A stretch of 64,000 nucleotides of DNA from Actinokineospora pegani (GCF_009745975.1 NZ_WHOL01000117.1:241392-305391), one strand, 5' to 3'. Positions 17,142-26,737 are shown, counted from the stretch's first letter. Notes: generated by a model from the sequence alone, not told the origin. Made by a program: numbers and translations.

Positions 17142-18047
17142 TCAGTCCTGCGCCGCGGGCGCCGGGGTCGGCTTGAAGCGCTTGCGCAGCCGCCGCGCCA
17201 ACCACCAGACCAGCGCGACGGGCACCGCGAAGGGCAGCACGAAGCCGACGATCCGCAGCAGCACGCTGCCGCCGAACACCAGCGAGTCCCACCCGACGGC
17301 CAACGCGTCGAGGAACCCGGGCTCGTCGGGCTCCTCGGGCGCGGTGACGGCATCGGTCCGCTCGACGCGCACGCTCACCGTCGACAACGCCACGCTGCCC
17401 GCGAGCGCGTCCCGACGGGCCAGCAGCGACTCCAACTCCGCCTCGCGGCGGGTCACCTCACCCTCGATCTGGACCACGTCGCCCACCGAGCTCGCGTCCG
17501 CCAGCAGCGCGCGCACCCGCTCCACACTGGCCTGCTGGGTCTTGATCCGGCTCTCCAGGTCGACCGACTGCTCGGTCACGTCCTCGGCGGACTGCCCCCG
17601 CGACCGCACCTCGCCGATCTCCCCGCCGGTGATCCGCCCGAGCACCGCGTCGAGCTTGTCGGCTGGCACCCGCAGCGTCATCGTCGCCACGCGCTCGGTG
17701 ATCTTCTCGTCCCCCGAGAACCCCCCGACGGCCAACACCTCCGACCGCACCCGGTCCGCCGCCTCCCCGACGTCGTCCGAGGCCAGCGTCAGATCCGCCC
17801 GGCGGACCAGCTTCCGGTCCACCCCCGGCGCCGCGACCTGCTCCTGCTGCCGGGCCTGCTCGCGCCCCGTCCCCCCACCGCCCCTGGCCCCTTCGGGCGC
17901 CGCGACCCCGGCGTCGGGGGCCACCGCCGCGGGCGCGGCGCCCGACCCCGACATGTCCGCCGAGCACGACGCCACGGCGACCATCGCGGTCAGGGAAACC
18001 AGCAAGCCCGCCGTGCGACGGGCCCGTCTCGAGGTGGTGCTGTCCAT
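17142..18047 (-). CDS. DUF4349-domain lipoprotein
   Basis: A 301-residue exported protein. The N-terminus has a twin basic stretch (RRARR), a hydrophobic core and the lipobox VASC, so it is probably lipid-anchored after cleavage. The middle (about 90-240) contains the DUF4349 pattern, with the VRRADLTLASDDV start and a long helical QQASVERVRALLADAS region likely to form a coiled coil. A membrane helix near the C-terminus (about 255-285) ends with basic residues. The ATG at 18047 has GAGGGGACGCAGGA upstream. Its function is unknown; the domain is common in bacterial envelopes. Confidence 0.85.
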   Translation of the reverse strand: MDSTTSRRARRTAGLLVSLTAMVAVASCSADMSGSGAAPAAVAPDAGVAAPEGARGGGGTGREQARQQEQVAAPGVDRKLVRRADLTLASDDVGEAADRVRSEVLAVGGFSGDEKITERVATMTLRVPADKLDAVLGRITGGEIGEVRSRGQSAEDVTEQSVDLESRIKTQQASVERVRALLADASSVGDVVQIEGEVTRREAELESLLARRDALAGSVALSTVSVRVERTDAVTAPEEPDEPGFLDALAVGWDSLVFGGSVLLRIVGFVLPFAVPVALVWWLARRLRKRFKPTPAPAAQD

Positions 18048-18318
18048 GTCCTGCGTCCCCTCAGTCCGAGTGAGCTTCACCCTGAAGACGGAACTGGGGG
18101 GACAGCGGTTCAAGCCGGGATGGTCACGACTGCGCGTCGACACGGGAAGGGTTGGACTGCACCAGGTGGGGAGATTGTTGGCGAGCGCAGCGGCCGTCAG
18201 GTGAGCGCATGCCGGGGTGTCGTCGGCCCACGGCTCAGCGCCGAGCAGGGTGGTGCCTTTGACCACCGCCGCGTCTTGGGCGCGGCGCTGACCGGTCCCG
18301 ATCAGGAACACTTGTGGA

Positions 18319-18522
18319 ATGACCAGATATTTCGCGGTCGGGCTGTGGCTGCTCGGTGCGCTCGTCGACCTGCTGTCCTGGCCATCGATCGGTAGTTCCG
18401 AACGCAGCTTCCACATGGCGCTGATCCTGATGTTCGGTGCCGTCGTGTTCGCCTTGATCTCTCGATCCGAAGAACCCCGCGGTCACGACCATCAGCCCAC
18501 CAAGTGCGGCGACTCCCACTGA
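18319..18522 (+). CDS. Small two-helix membrane protein (67 aa), hypothetical
   Basis: A 67-residue frame beginning MTRYFAVGLWLLGALVDLLS, with a second hydrophobic segment MALILMFGAVVFALI and a charged tail. Both segments have membrane-helix length. An AGGAA element 11 bases upstream of the ATG is a possible ribosome site. The gene lies alone between divergent minus-strand genes, so support is moderate. No family is recognised. Confidence 0.45.
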   Translation: MTRYFAVGLWLLGALVDLLSWPSIGSSERSFHMALILMFGAVVFALISRSEEPRGHDHQPTKCGDSH

Positions 18523-18585
18523 TCTTGACCCGCACCCAGGTCACACGCTCTACAGCCACCTCGGTGCGACGACAGAGCGGTGGTG

Positions 18586-19101
18586 TCAGGTCTCGTCCGA
18601 CATGGGTTGGCGCTGGGCGGGCTCGAGGAGGTGTTCGAAGGCCTTGAGGTTGGCCAGCGACTCGCCCCGTGAGGTCCGCCAGTCCCACTCCCGCCGGATG
18701 GCCGTCGCGAAGCCGATCTCCAGCAGGGTGTTGAAGTCGCCGTCGGCGGCTTCGAGGACCTGGCCCAGCAGGCGGTCCAGTTCGTCGGGGGTCACCGCGT
18801 GCAGGCCGACGCGGCCGACCAGGTAGATGTCGCCTGCCTTGTCGATGGTGTAGTGCACGCCGTACAGGCGGGCGTTGCGGCGCAGGAGCCAGCGGTACAC
18901 GTCCTCGAACGCCTCGTCGGGGTGGCGGCAGACGAAGGCCTCCACCAGCATGGCGTGCTTGCCGACGATCAGCCAGCAGTTGGTCTGCTGCTTCTTGGTC
19001 CCGGGCAGGACCACCATGAACCGGCCGGGCTGCGGGTTGTCGTAGGCCAGCTCGCGCTCGTCGAGGGCGGCCTTGATGACCTGGTCGAGTTGGGTGCTCA
19101 C
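18586..19101 (-). CDS. YbjN-domain protein
   Basis: A 171-residue cytoplasmic protein of the YbjN/type III secretion chaperone-like fold. Features include the [20 protein letters not shown] strand pair and the [21 protein letters not shown] segment. It overlaps the mshA stop by 4 bases (ATGA), as does the mycobacterial Rv0486-Rv0487 pair. The conserved coupling suggests a role connected with mycothiol synthesis, but no activity is established. Confidence 0.88.
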   Translation of the reverse strand: MSTQLDQVIKAALDERELAYDNPQPGRFMVVLPGTKKQQTNCWLIVGKHAMLVEAFVCRHPDEAFEDVYRWLLRRNARLYGVHYTIDKAGDIYLVGRVGLHAVTPDELDRLLGQVLEAADGDFNTLLEIGFATAIRREWDWRTSRGESLANLKAFEHLLEPAQRQPMSDET

Positions 19102-20402
19102 ACCGCTACTCCAACACGGGGCAGTGCCCGCCGCAGTGCGCGGCCCGCGTCGAGGTACCCGGCGAGCAGGGCGTCGGCTGTCCGGTCCCAGGAGAACTCG
19201 TGGGCGTGCAGCACCGCGCCGCCCGCCAGCTCGGACCGCAGGGCCGGGCTGCGCACCAGCCTGCCCAGGGCGTCGGCCCAGTCCCCGGTGCGGTGGCCCG
19301 CGACCAGCAGGCCGGAGCAGCCGTCGGACACCGCGACCGGCAGCCCGCCGACGGCGGCGGCCACGACCGGCGTGCCGCAGGCCTGGGCCTCGAGGGCGAC
19401 CAAGCCGAAGCTCTCGTTGTGGCTGGGCACGGCGACCACGTCGGCGGCGCGGTAGACCGCGGCCAGCGCCGCCCCGGCCTGCGGCGGCAGGAACCGCACC
19501 ACGTCGGTGATGCCCAGGCTCGCCGCGAGTTCCTGCAGGGCGGCGGGCTGCTCCAGGCCGGAGCCCGACGGCCCGCCCACGATCAGCACGACCAGGCGCT
19601 CGCGCGGCACCCCGCCGCGGGCGAGCAGCTCGGCGGCGGCGCGCAGCAGCACGTCCGGGGCCTTGAGCGGCTGCACCCGGCCGATGAAGGCGAGCACGAC
19701 GGCGTCCGGGCGGATGCCCAGCGCGGCCCGGTCGGCGTGCCGGTCGGCCGGGCGGAAGCGGTCCAGGTCCACGCCGGGGGCGATGGTGCGGACCTTGTCC
19801 GGGTCGGCGCCGTAGAGGTCGACGATCTGCCCGGCCTCGACGGCGGTGTTGGCCACCAACTGGTCGGCCTGCTCGACGACCTGCTGCTCACCGATCACCC
19901 GGACCCGGGGTTCCGGGGCGTCGCCGTCGGCGAGTGCGGCGTTCTTGACCTTGGCCAGGGTGTGCGCGGTGTGCACCAGCGGCACCCCCCAGCGCTCCCT
20001 GGCCAGCCAGCCGACCTGGCCGGAGAGCCAGTAGTGCGAGTGCACGAGGTCGTAGTGGCCCGGCTCCTGGCGGGCCTCGGCGCGCAGCACCCCCGAGGTG
20101 AACGCGCAGAGCTGGCTGGGCAGCTCGGAGCGCTCCAGCGGCTCGTACGGCCCGGCGGTGACGTGCCGGACCAGCACGCCGGGGGCCAGCTCGACCGACG
20201 GCGGCAGGTCGGACGAGGTCGCCCTGGTGAACACCTCGACGGCCACCCCCCGCGCGGCCAGCCTGCGCGCTGTCTCACTGACGTAGACGTTGAGCCCGCC
20301 TGCGTCGCCCGTGCCCGGCTGTTCGAGCGGGGACGTGTGGACCGACAGCACCGCCACCCTGCGCGGCCGGTGAAGCTGCGTCACTCCAGGCACTCCAGTC
20401 AC
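19098..20402 (-). CDS. mshA: D-inositol-3-phosphate glycosyltransferase (mycothiol synthesis)
   Basis: A 434-residue GT4 retaining glycosyltransferase that transfers GlcNAc from UDP-GlcNAc to 1L-myo-inositol-1-phosphate, the first step of mycothiol synthesis. The N-terminal [23 protein letters not shown] is the typical MshA acceptor loop. The donor domain has [17 protein letters not shown] and the nucleotide-sugar motif [17 protein letters not shown]. Three in-frame GTG codons (20402, 20393, 20384) compete. GTG 20402 overlaps the upstream hydrolase stop as GTGA, while 20393 sits 8 bases after AAGGAG; the difference is only a few residues. It is coupled to the YbjN gene downstream. Confidence 0.94.
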   Translation of the reverse strand: MTGVPGVTQLHRPRRVAVLSVHTSPLEQPGTGDAGGLNVYVSETARRLAARGVAVEVFTRATSSDLPPSVELAPGVLVRHVTAGPYEPLERSELPSQLCAFTSGVLRAEARQEPGHYDLVHSHYWLSGQVGWLARERWGVPLVHTAHTLAKVKNAALADGDAPEPRVRVIGEQQVVEQADQLVANTAVEAGQIVDLYGADPDKVRTIAPGVDLDRFRPADRHADRAALGIRPDAVVLAFIGRVQPLKAPDVLLRAAAELLARGGVPRERLVVLIVGGPSGSGLEQPAALQELAASLGITDVVRFLPPQAGAALAAVYRAADVVAVPSHNESFGLVALEAQACGTPVVAAAVGGLPVAVSDGCSGLLVAGHRTGDWADALGRLVRSPALRSELAGGAVLHAHEFSWDRTADALLAGYLDAGRALRRALPRVGVAV

Positions 20403-21223
20403 TCCTTCCGACCACCCGCGAGCGCGCGGACCAGGTCGGTGAAGAGGTCGGCACGCTCGGTGAAGGGCTGGTGCCCCACTCCGGGTAACCAACGCGCTAC
20501 CGCCCCCGGAATCTTCCCGGCCGCGTACTCCGCGGCGGCCGGGGCGACGACGGCGTCAGCCGTGCCGTGCACGACCACCGCCGGTTTGCGAACTTTGTCC
20601 AGGACCTGCGCGCTGTCCACGGTGCGGGCGAACAGCGCGCGGCGCACGGCGGGCGCGACGGCCAGGGCCGCGCCGACCCGCCGTTGCACGTCCGGTCCGG
20701 GGGCGGGCTCGGCGGTCATGCCCTCGACCAGCGCGACCAGGGCGGGGATGGCCAGGGCCGGGTCCTCGTCGAGGACGGCGGGCAGCGCCGCGCGCATCGC
20801 CTCGCCGACGGTCCCGCCCGGCCTGCCCCGGCCGATCTCGGTGAGCGCGCCGACCAGGACCAGGCCCGCCAGCCGGTCGTCGCCGTGTTCGCGCAGGTAG
20901 TCGGTGAGGACCAGGCCGCCGTAGGACCAGCCGACGACGGTGGCGGGCCGCTCGTTCAGCGCCAGGACGGCGGCCAGGTCCCCGGCCCAGGCGGCGCTGT
21001 CGCCGTACCCGGACCCGGGGTCCTCGGATGCGCCGTGGCCGCGCAGTTCGGGCGCCAGGACGTGGAAGTCCGCGGCCAGGGCGCGCGCCTGCCCGTCCCA
21101 CACCGCGCCGGACTGCGCCCAGCCGTGCACCAGCACCACCGGCGGGTTGGCCGGGTCGCCGGACTCGCGCACGGCGATCCGGGTCCCGTCGTGGCCGGTG
21201 ACCAGCCTCACTACCCCTGCCAC
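20399..21223 (-). CDS. Alpha/beta hydrolase
   Basis: A 274-residue alpha/beta-hydrolase. The oxyanion segment [11 protein letters not shown] is at residues 29-39, the nucleophile elbow GWSYGG places Ser100, an Asp lies in a [11 protein letters not shown] segment, and the catalytic His is in PGVGHQPF. It is predicted cytoplasmic. In mycobacteria a ROK-type regulator precedes mshA instead, so this gene is a lineage difference. It overlaps mshA by 4 bases and so is expressed with it. Substrate unknown. Confidence 0.87.
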   Translation of the reverse strand: MAGVVRLVTGHDGTRIAVRESGDPANPPVVLVHGWAQSGAVWDGQARALAADFHVLAPELRGHGASEDPGSGYGDSAAWAGDLAAVLALNERPATVVGWSYGGLVLTDYLREHGDDRLAGLVLVGALTEIGRGRPGGTVGEAMRAALPAVLDEDPALAIPALVALVEGMTAEPAPGPDVQRRVGAALAVAPAVRRALFARTVDSAQVLDKVRKPAVVVHGTADAVVAPAAAEYAAGKIPGAVARWLPGVGHQPFTERADLFTDLVRALAGGRKE

Positions 21224-21238
21224 GGTCCAGCCCCCGCC

Positions 21239-22420
21239 TCAGCTCAGCGCCGACATGCTCTGCCACTGGCTCCACGGGATCAGCCAGTCGTAGACGTCGG
21301 AGGTGGTCGGCATGTCCGCCTTGGAGCCGGTGACCTCGACCGGGTCGCCGATCAGCGCGGAGTCGAAGTAGGCCTTGGCGTCGGCCTCGAGCAGGTTGAC
21401 GCAGCCGTGCGAGGTGTTGGCCTTGCCGATGTTGGCGGCGTTCTCGTTGTTCTCGTGGATGAACTCGCCGTGGTTGGAGAACCGCACGGCCCACTTCTTC
21501 TTGACGTTGGTGTAGCCGTAGCGCGGGTTGGAGAAGTCCCCGACCTCCTCCTTGGCCATGACGATCATGGTGCCGTTGGGGGTGTTGAGGTTCGGGTCGT
21601 CGTCGCGGCCGTTGCTGGCCGGGTAGCTGGTGAACAGCTTGCCGTCGCGGTAGACGTCCATCCTGTGGTCGGGGGTGTTGATCTTGACGACCTGGTTGCG
21701 GCCGATGGTGAACTCGGTGCTCAAGTCGGCCTTGCCGTAGGCGCCGCCGCCGTAGGCCACGCCGTAGAGGTCGGCGTTGACGGTGACCTCGACCCCCTCG
21801 GGCCAGTACTCCTTGGGCCGCCAGTCGACCTGCTGGGCGTTGAGCCAGGCCCAGGACCCCTCGACCGGCGCCGAGGTGGTGACCTTGAGCGCCTTCTCCA
21901 CCGCGGCCTTGTCGGCGACCCCGCCCTCGGGGAACTTCACGCTGATCGGCATGGCCACGCCGACGTTGGCGCCGTCGGTCGGGTTGATCGTGGCGCGCGG
22001 GGTGGAGCCGGGCTTGAGCGTGGTGAACGAGCCCTTGAGCTCGACCTTCTTGCCGTCGGACCCGGTGGCGGAGGCGTCGTAGCTGTAGGTCTTGGCGTAG
22101 CCGAGGACCTCGCCGGAGGTCCAGGTCAGCTTGTCCGCCGCCACCTCGCCCTTGACCGCTTTGCCGTCGGCGTTGGTCAACTCGACCTCGTCGATGGCGC
22201 CGTTGGCCACGGTGATGGTCACCGGCTCGCCCGGCGGCACCTCGGTGGCGTCGTCGGCGGGCGTGGCCGTCAGCTTCGCCAGCGGCGGCGCCTCGCTGGT
22301 CCGCTCGGCGGGCGCGGACGTCCCGGACTCGCCGGAGCTGCACGACGCCAGCACCAGCAGGGCCGAGACCAACCCTCCCACCAGCGCGGATGTTCTGGTC
22401 TTCACGGCCGTCGACGGCAC
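21239..22420 (-). CDS. L,D-transpeptidase lipoprotein (LprQ/Ldt-like)
   Basis: A 393-residue envelope enzyme that makes 3-3 peptidoglycan cross-links. A signal peptide with lipobox LASC lies near residue 27. Two Ig-like domains (about 45-240) are followed by the YkuD catalytic domain (about 240-365) with SHGCVNL, giving His338 and nucleophile Cys340. The C-terminal tail is Trp-rich (WLIPWSQWQ), as in mycobacterial LdtMt2/5-type proteins. GTG 22420 is chosen over ATG 22441 because GGAGG lies exactly 6 bases before it. Position next to murB and the SDR gene matches Rv0483. Confidence 0.93.
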   Translation of the reverse strand: MPSTAVKTRTSALVGGLVSALLVLASCSSGESGTSAPAERTSEAPPLAKLTATPADDATEVPPGEPVTITVANGAIDEVELTNADGKAVKGEVAADKLTWTSGEVLGYAKTYSYDASATGSDGKKVELKGSFTTLKPGSTPRATINPTDGANVGVAMPISVKFPEGGVADKAAVEKALKVTTSAPVEGSWAWLNAQQVDWRPKEYWPEGVEVTVNADLYGVAYGGGAYGKADLSTEFTIGRNQVVKINTPDHRMDVYRDGKLFTSYPASNGRDDDPNLNTPNGTMIVMAKEEVGDFSNPRYGYTNVKKKWAVRFSNHGEFIHENNENAANIGKANTSHGCVNLLEADAKAYFDSALIGDPVEVTGSKADMPTTSDVYDWLIPWSQWQSMSALS

Positions 22421-22558
22421 GGGTGACCTCCAAGTCCTCATGTGTGTCTCCCTGTTCGGGAGACGTCCCAGGCGGCCGGGCGTGGGGCCGAACTGGTGTG
22501 ACAGTTGTCATAAGCCCCTGGTTGGGGGCGGCTGTGCCCAACGGGGATCATCGGATTC

Positions 22559-23293
22559 GTGGACAAGCGCGTTGCAGTAGTGACCGGGGCCAGCGCGGGG
22601 ATCGGCGCCGCGACCGCCACCGCCCTCGCCGGCGCGGGCTTCGAGGTCGTGCTCGGCGCCCGCAGGCTGGACCGCCTCCGGCGGGTCGCCGACTCCGTCG
22701 GCGGACGGGCCCTCGAGCTCGACGTTACCTCCCAGGAGTCGGTCGACGCCTTCTCCGCCGCCCTGGGCCGGGTCGACGTGCTGGTGAACAACGCGGGCGG
22801 CGCCCTGGGCCTCGACCGCGTCGACGAGGCCGACCTGGACCGCTGGCGCTGGATGTTCGAGGCCAACGTCCTGGGCACCCTGCGGATGACCAAGGCCCTG
22901 CTCCCGGCGCTGCTCGAGTCCGGCGACGGCCACGTGGTCACGATCACGTCCATCGCCGCGGTCGAGGTCTACGACGGCGGCGCGGGCTACACCGCCGCCA
23001 AGCACGCCCAGTCCGCACTGCACCGCACCCTGCGCGGCGAGCTGCTCGGCGAGCCGGTCCGCTTCACCGAGGTCCTCCCCGGCATGGTCGAGACCGAGTT
23101 CTCGCTCACCCGGTTCGACGGCGACACCGCCCGCGCCGAGGCCGTGTACCAGGGCATCGACCCGCTGACGGCCGCGGACGTCGCCGAGGTGGTCGCCTTC
23201 GCGGTCACCCGCCCCGCGCACGTGAACCTCGACCAGATCGTCATGAAGCCCCGCGCCCAGGCCTCCGCCACGCGGGCCCACCGCGAGAAGTAG
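22559..23293 (+). CDS. Short-chain dehydrogenase/reductase
   Basis: A 244-residue classical SDR. The cofactor motif VVTGASAGIG lies at residues 7-16, NNAGG at about 77-81, and the catalytic Ser plus Tyr-Lys occur as SIAAVEVYDGG and YTAAKHAQS. The cofactor is probably NADP(H), given the Arg-rich ARRLDRLRR after beta-2. The start is GTG at 22559. It faces away from the transpeptidase gene, as Rv0484c does in mycobacteria. Substrate unknown. Confidence 0.9.
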   Translation: MDKRVAVVTGASAGIGAATATALAGAGFEVVLGARRLDRLRRVADSVGGRALELDVTSQESVDAFSAALGRVDVLVNNAGGALGLDRVDEADLDRWRWMFEANVLGTLRMTKALLPALLESGDGHVVTITSIAAVEVYDGGAGYTAAKHAQSALHRTLRGELLGEPVRFTEVLPGMVETEFSLTRFDGDTARAEAVYQGIDPLTAADVAEVVAFAVTRPAHVNLDQIVMKPRAQASATRAHREK

Positions 23294-23296
23294 CAC

Positions 23297-23342
23297 CCGG
23301 ACAACCCCGGACCCCTCGCGGGGCCCGGGGTTCGGTGTCCGG
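23297..23342. terminator. Bidirectional hairpin between SDR and TipA-like genes
   Basis: Outer arms CCGGACA/TGTCCGG (23297-23303 and 23336-23342) enclose an inner 12-bp stem with one mismatch (23304-23315 with 23320-23331). It lies exactly between the stops of two convergent genes. Confidence 0.8.
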
Positions 23343-24080
23343 TTAGTCCAGGTTGGCGTCGGCGTAGACCTTCATCGCCGTCCGGAGGTACTCCGCCAGC
23401 CGCACGTCGGTCTTGTCGAAGTTGGCCCGGAAGCGCGGGTCGTCCGCGTAGAGGTCCGCCAGGCCCTTGTAGGACTCGCGGTTGGGCGTCCAGTGCCCGC
23501 TGAGCCACTCGTGGTGGCCCGCGACGGTCTCCTGCACGGCCGGGTCCTCCGGCGCGCGCCCGGCGTCGATGTGGGCGACGAAGGCCAGCACGGCCCGGCC
23601 CCACTGCTCGCCCTTCTCCTTGCTCCAGGTGTTCCTGACCCTGTCCACGGCGGCGTCGCCCCACCGCTGCCGCGCCTCCTGCTCCAACTCCTTCTGCTTG
23701 GCCGTGTCGATCATGCCCTCGAACCAGTGGTCGACGTTGCTCATGGTCTTTCCCCTCTGCACATCGGCGATGGTGCGGGAGACGGTGTGGGCGAGGCGGT
23801 CGAAGCGGTCCCGCTCGGCGAGCAGGTGCTCGTGGTGGGCGCGCAAGGCGACCACCGCGTCCTGCTGGTCGTCGACGATGGCCGCGATGGCGTCCAGGCC
23901 GAGGCCCAGCTCGCGCAGCACGAGGACGCGTTGCAGGCGCAACATCTCGTTCTGCTCGTAGTAGCGGTAACCGTTGGCACCCACGTACGCAGGCGGCAGC
24001 AGGCCGATATCGTCGTAGTGGCGCAGCGTGCGCGAGGTCACCCCCGCCATCCGCGCGACCTGCTGGATCGACCAGGCCAC
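23343..24080 (-). CDS. MerR-family regulator with TipAS drug-binding domain
   Basis: A 245-residue protein. The N-terminal MerR winged helix reads WSIQQVARMAGVTSRTLRHYDDIGLLPP (about 4-31) and NGYRYYEQ. A coiled coil (about 75-110) leads to a C-terminal TipAS domain (about 113-245) with W-rich helices such as HWFEGMID and HHEWLSGHW. TipAL of Streptomyces binds thiopeptides covalently and activates its own promoter. GTG 24080 is 8 bases after GGGAGG. An internal ATG at 23744 preceded by GAGGGG would give a free 133-residue TipAS-like protein, as in Streptomyces. Neighbouring genes do not indicate what it controls. Confidence 0.9.
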   Translation of the reverse strand: MAWSIQQVARMAGVTSRTLRHYDDIGLLPPAYVGANGYRYYEQNEMLRLQRVLVLRELGLGLDAIAAIVDDQQDAVVALRAHHEHLLAERDRFDRLAHTVSRTIADVQRGKTMSNVDHWFEGMIDTAKQKELEQEARQRWGDAAVDRVRNTWSKEKGEQWGRAVLAFVAHIDAGRAPEDPAVQETVAGHHEWLSGHWTPNRESYKGLADLYADDPRFRANFDKTDVRLAEYLRTAMKVYADANLD

Positions 24081-24139
24081 CGCTCCCACCTCCCGTTTCC
24101 CTGTCCTCAACCACGCTAGAAGTTGACGCGACGAGAAGG

Positions 24140-24955
24140 TCAAGCCGAAGGCGCGACCGATTCCCAGGGGAGCGTGACCTCGCCCAGCCGCCACCGGCGC
24201 CGGGTGTCGAGCACGGGCCACGACGCCGACAGCAGCCGCACGGCCTCCACCCAGCGAGCGCGGGGGCCGAAGGGGGAGAACGGGGCGGCGGTGTCCCAGC
24301 AGGCGTCCAGGGCGGTCAGCAGGTCGTGCACGCGCTCGCCGGGCACGTTGCGGTGGATGAGCGCCTTGGGCAGCCGCTCGGCCAGGTCAGAAGGTCGTTC
24401 GAGGTCGGCGGGCTTGCAGGCCAGGGTGAACGTCAGGGGGCCGGAGGCGTCCAGCAGGACCCAGGAGCAGCGGCGGCCGATCTCGTCGCAGGTGCCCTCG
24501 ACCAGCAGGCCGCCCGGCGCCAGCCGGGCCAGCATCGCCGCCCAGGAGCGCGCGGACTCCTCCTCCGGGTACTGGCGCAGGACGTTGAACGCGCGCACCA
24601 GCGCGGGCCGCGCGCCCGCCAGCTCGAACCCGCCCCGCCGGAAGTCCAGCAGCGGGGGGTCGGCCGAGGGCAGCGCGGCGGCCACCCGCTCCGGGTCGAT
24701 CTCCAGGCCCAGCACCCGCACGTCCGGGCGCACCGCGCGCAGCCGGGCGGCCAGCTCGACCGTGGTGACCGGGGTGGCGCCGTAGCCGAGGTCGACGACC
24801 AGCGGGACCTCCCCGGCCAGCAGCACCGACCGGGTGGCGGGCCAGGCGGCCAGCCAGCGGTCGACCCGGCGCAGCCGGTTGGGGTTGGTCGTGCCCCGGG
24901 TGGGGGCGCCCAGCGCCCTGGCCCGGCCCGCGGCCAGCCTCGGGGTCTTGGCCAC
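24140..24955 (-). CDS. Class I SAM-dependent methyltransferase-like protein
   Basis: A 271-residue protein. VPLVVDLGYGATPVTTVEL (about residues 50-68) is a motif I-type glycine loop, VLGLEIDPERV is motif II with the acidic ribose ligand, and a short LAPGGLLVEGTCDE segment fits motif IV-V. The family is therefore probably a Rossmann-fold methyltransferase; the acceptor is unknown. GTG 24955 is chosen because it lies 5 bases after the stop of the DUF2505 gene, making them an operon. Confidence 0.7.
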   Translation of the reverse strand: MAKTPRLAAGRARALGAPTRGTTNPNRLRRVDRWLAAWPATRSVLLAGEVPLVVDLGYGATPVTTVELAARLRAVRPDVRVLGLEIDPERVAAALPSADPPLLDFRRGGFELAGARPALVRAFNVLRQYPEEESARSWAAMLARLAPGGLLVEGTCDEIGRRCSWVLLDASGPLTFTLACKPADLERPSDLAERLPKALIHRNVPGERVHDLLTALDACWDTAAPFSPFGPRARWVEAVRLLSASWPVLDTRRRWRLGEVTLPWESVAPSA

Positions 24956-24960
24956 CGCGC

Positions 24961-25461
24961 TCAGGCGTGCTTCGCCAGCCAGGCCGCGGTGAACTCGGCC
25001 TCGGCGGCGAGCAGCTTGCCGACCTGCTCGGCGATCGTCTTCTCGATCTTGCCGCCGACCAGCGGGACCCGGACGGTCACCTCGCCGCTGGTCGTCCACG
25101 TGCTGCCCGCACCGGAGTCGACCAGGGCGAACACGCCCTTGACCGAACCGGGGACACCGGTGACCGCCGCGGTGGTGTCGCCCGCGAAGCCGGTGGCGGC
25201 GGGCCACCAGGTCTCGGTGCGCTCGACGTCCAGGTCGCCCTTGATCAGCGCGCGGGCGGCCGAGGGCAGCTTGTCCGCGGGCACGCCCTGGCGGAGGGTG
25301 AACGAGACGCGCCCGGTTCCCGAGGTGTAGTCGAGCAACCGCGCGCCGGTGCCGCCCAGCTCCTTGAGGCGGGCGTCCAGAAAGGCCTTGTCGACGAAGG
25401 CCGCGTGCACCGCCTTCGCGGGGGCGGTGAACTCGGCGCGGTGCTCGATGCGGCTGGGCAT
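24961..25461 (-). CDS. DUF2505 (SRPBCC-like) protein
   Basis: A 166-residue protein with the START/SRPBCC character of DUF2505: N-terminal HRAEFTAPAKAVHAAFVDKAFLDARL, a central Trp pair, and a long C-terminal helix EKTIAEQVGKLLAAEAEFTAA. Such folds bind hydrophobic ligands. It is divergent from murB with only 19 bases between starts, the same arrangement as Rv0481c/murB. Function unknown. Confidence 0.85.
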   Translation of the reverse strand: MPSRIEHRAEFTAPAKAVHAAFVDKAFLDARLKELGGTGARLLDYTSGTGRVSFTLRQGVPADKLPSAARALIKGDLDVERTETWWPAATGFAGDTTAAVTGVPGSVKGVFALVDSGAGSTWTTSGEVTVRVPLVGGKIEKTIAEQVGKLLAAEAEFTAAWLAKHA

Positions 25462-25480
25462 GGGCCGGAGGTTACCGTTT

Positions 25481-26602
25481 GTGCCCGTGACGAGCCTCCC
25501 CCTCGGCGACCGACCGCGCTCCGACGTCCCGCTCAGCGGGTACACGACCCTGCGCCTGGGCGGTCCAGCCAGCGCGTTCGCCACCGCGACCACATCGGAC
25601 GAGGTGGTCGAGGCCGTGCGCGCCGCCGACGCCGCCGACGCCCGGCTGCTGGTCCTCGGCGGCGGGTCCAACCTGGTCATCGGCGACGCCGGGTTCGACG
25701 GCACGGTGGTGCACCTGGCCAACCGCGGCACCAGGGTCGAACCGGACGACGACGGCCGGGTGCTGCTGACCGTCGAGGCGGGCGAGGACTGGGACCAGGT
25801 CGTGGCGGGCGCGGTCGAGGCCGGGCTGGGCGGCATCGAGTGCCTGTCCGGCATCCCCGGCCTGGTCGGCGCGACCCCGGTGCAGAACGTGGGCGCCTAC
25901 GGCGTCGAGATCAGCCAGGTGCTGCAATCGGTCGACATCTACGACCGCACGACCGGCGAGGTCCGCACCCTGACCGCCGACGAGCTGGGCCTGGGCTACC
26001 GGACCAGCGTGCTCAAGGGCACCGACCGGGCCGTGGTGCTGCGGGCGACCTTCGCCCTGTCCGACGACGGCAGGTCGATGCCGGTGCGCTACACCGAGCT
26101 GGCCAGGGCGCTCGGCGTGCGCCAGGACGAGCGCGTGCCGGTGGCCGACGCCCGCGCCGCGGTGCTGGAACTGCGCCGGGGCAAGGGAATGGTGCTCGAC
26201 CCGACCGACCACGACACGTGGAGCGCGGGCTCGTTCTTCACCAACCCGATCGTCCCCGACGAGAACGCCGAAGCGGTCATGACCCGCATCACCGACACCG
26301 TGGGCCCGGACGTCACCGTCCCGCGCTACCCAGCAGGCCCCGGCGCGACAAAGCTCTCCGCCGCCTGGCTGATCGAACGAGCCGGCTTCACCAAGGGCTT
26401 CACCATCCCCCCCGGCACAGCCGCCCTCTCCAGCAAACACACCCTCGCCCTCACCAACCGAGGCACCGCCACCACAACAGACCTGCTGGCCCTGGCCACA
26501 ACGATCCGCACCGGCGTGGACAAAACCTTCGGCGTGGCCCTGCACCCCGAGCCCGTGCTGATCAACTGCACCCTCGACACCCCCACCCCCAGCACTCCCT
26601 AG
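25481..26602 (+). CDS. murB: UDP-N-acetylmuramate dehydrogenase
   Basis: A 373-residue FAD enzyme that reduces UDP-GlcNAc-enolpyruvate to UDP-MurNAc, a cytoplasmic step of peptidoglycan synthesis. The FAD-binding block ARLLVLGGGSNLVIGDAGF, the active-site GIPGLVGATPVQNVGAYG and the C-terminal GFTKG-type loop are all present. GTG 25481 is preceded by GGAGG with a 9-base spacer. From about 26330 the plus strand becomes strikingly C/A-rich and purine-poor, unlike the first two thirds, although the protein remains MurB-like. Confidence 0.95.
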   Translation: MPVTSLPLGDRPRSDVPLSGYTTLRLGGPASAFATATTSDEVVEAVRAADAADARLLVLGGGSNLVIGDAGFDGTVVHLANRGTRVEPDDDGRVLLTVEAGEDWDQVVAGAVEAGLGGIECLSGIPGLVGATPVQNVGAYGVEISQVLQSVDIYDRTTGEVRTLTADELGLGYRTSVLKGTDRAVVLRATFALSDDGRSMPVRYTELARALGVRQDERVPVADARAAVLELRRGKGMVLDPTDHDTWSAGSFFTNPIVPDENAEAVMTRITDTVGPDVTVPRYPAGPGATKLSAAWLIERAGFTKGFTIPPGTAALSSKHTLALTNRGTATTTDLLALATTIRTGVDKTFGVALHPEPVLINCTLDTPTPSTP

Positions 26603-26737
26603 CCCCCCACACCACCCGACCCAACACCACCCGACCCAACACCCCACCCACCCACCCAAGGCCCCCCCAAATCTCACCGGGCAACCACTCCCCCCAAGCC
26701 CTGTCAGTCCCCGGCCTGGACCCACTCCTGGCCGCAC
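26603..26737. other. C-rich low-complexity spacer after murB
   Basis: Almost G-free plus strand with a short direct repeat (CACCACCCGACCCAA twice at about 26610-26642) and runs of CCCACC. No coding potential is evident. It continues the base bias of the murB 3' end and leads into the nested hairpin element. Confidence 0.6.
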
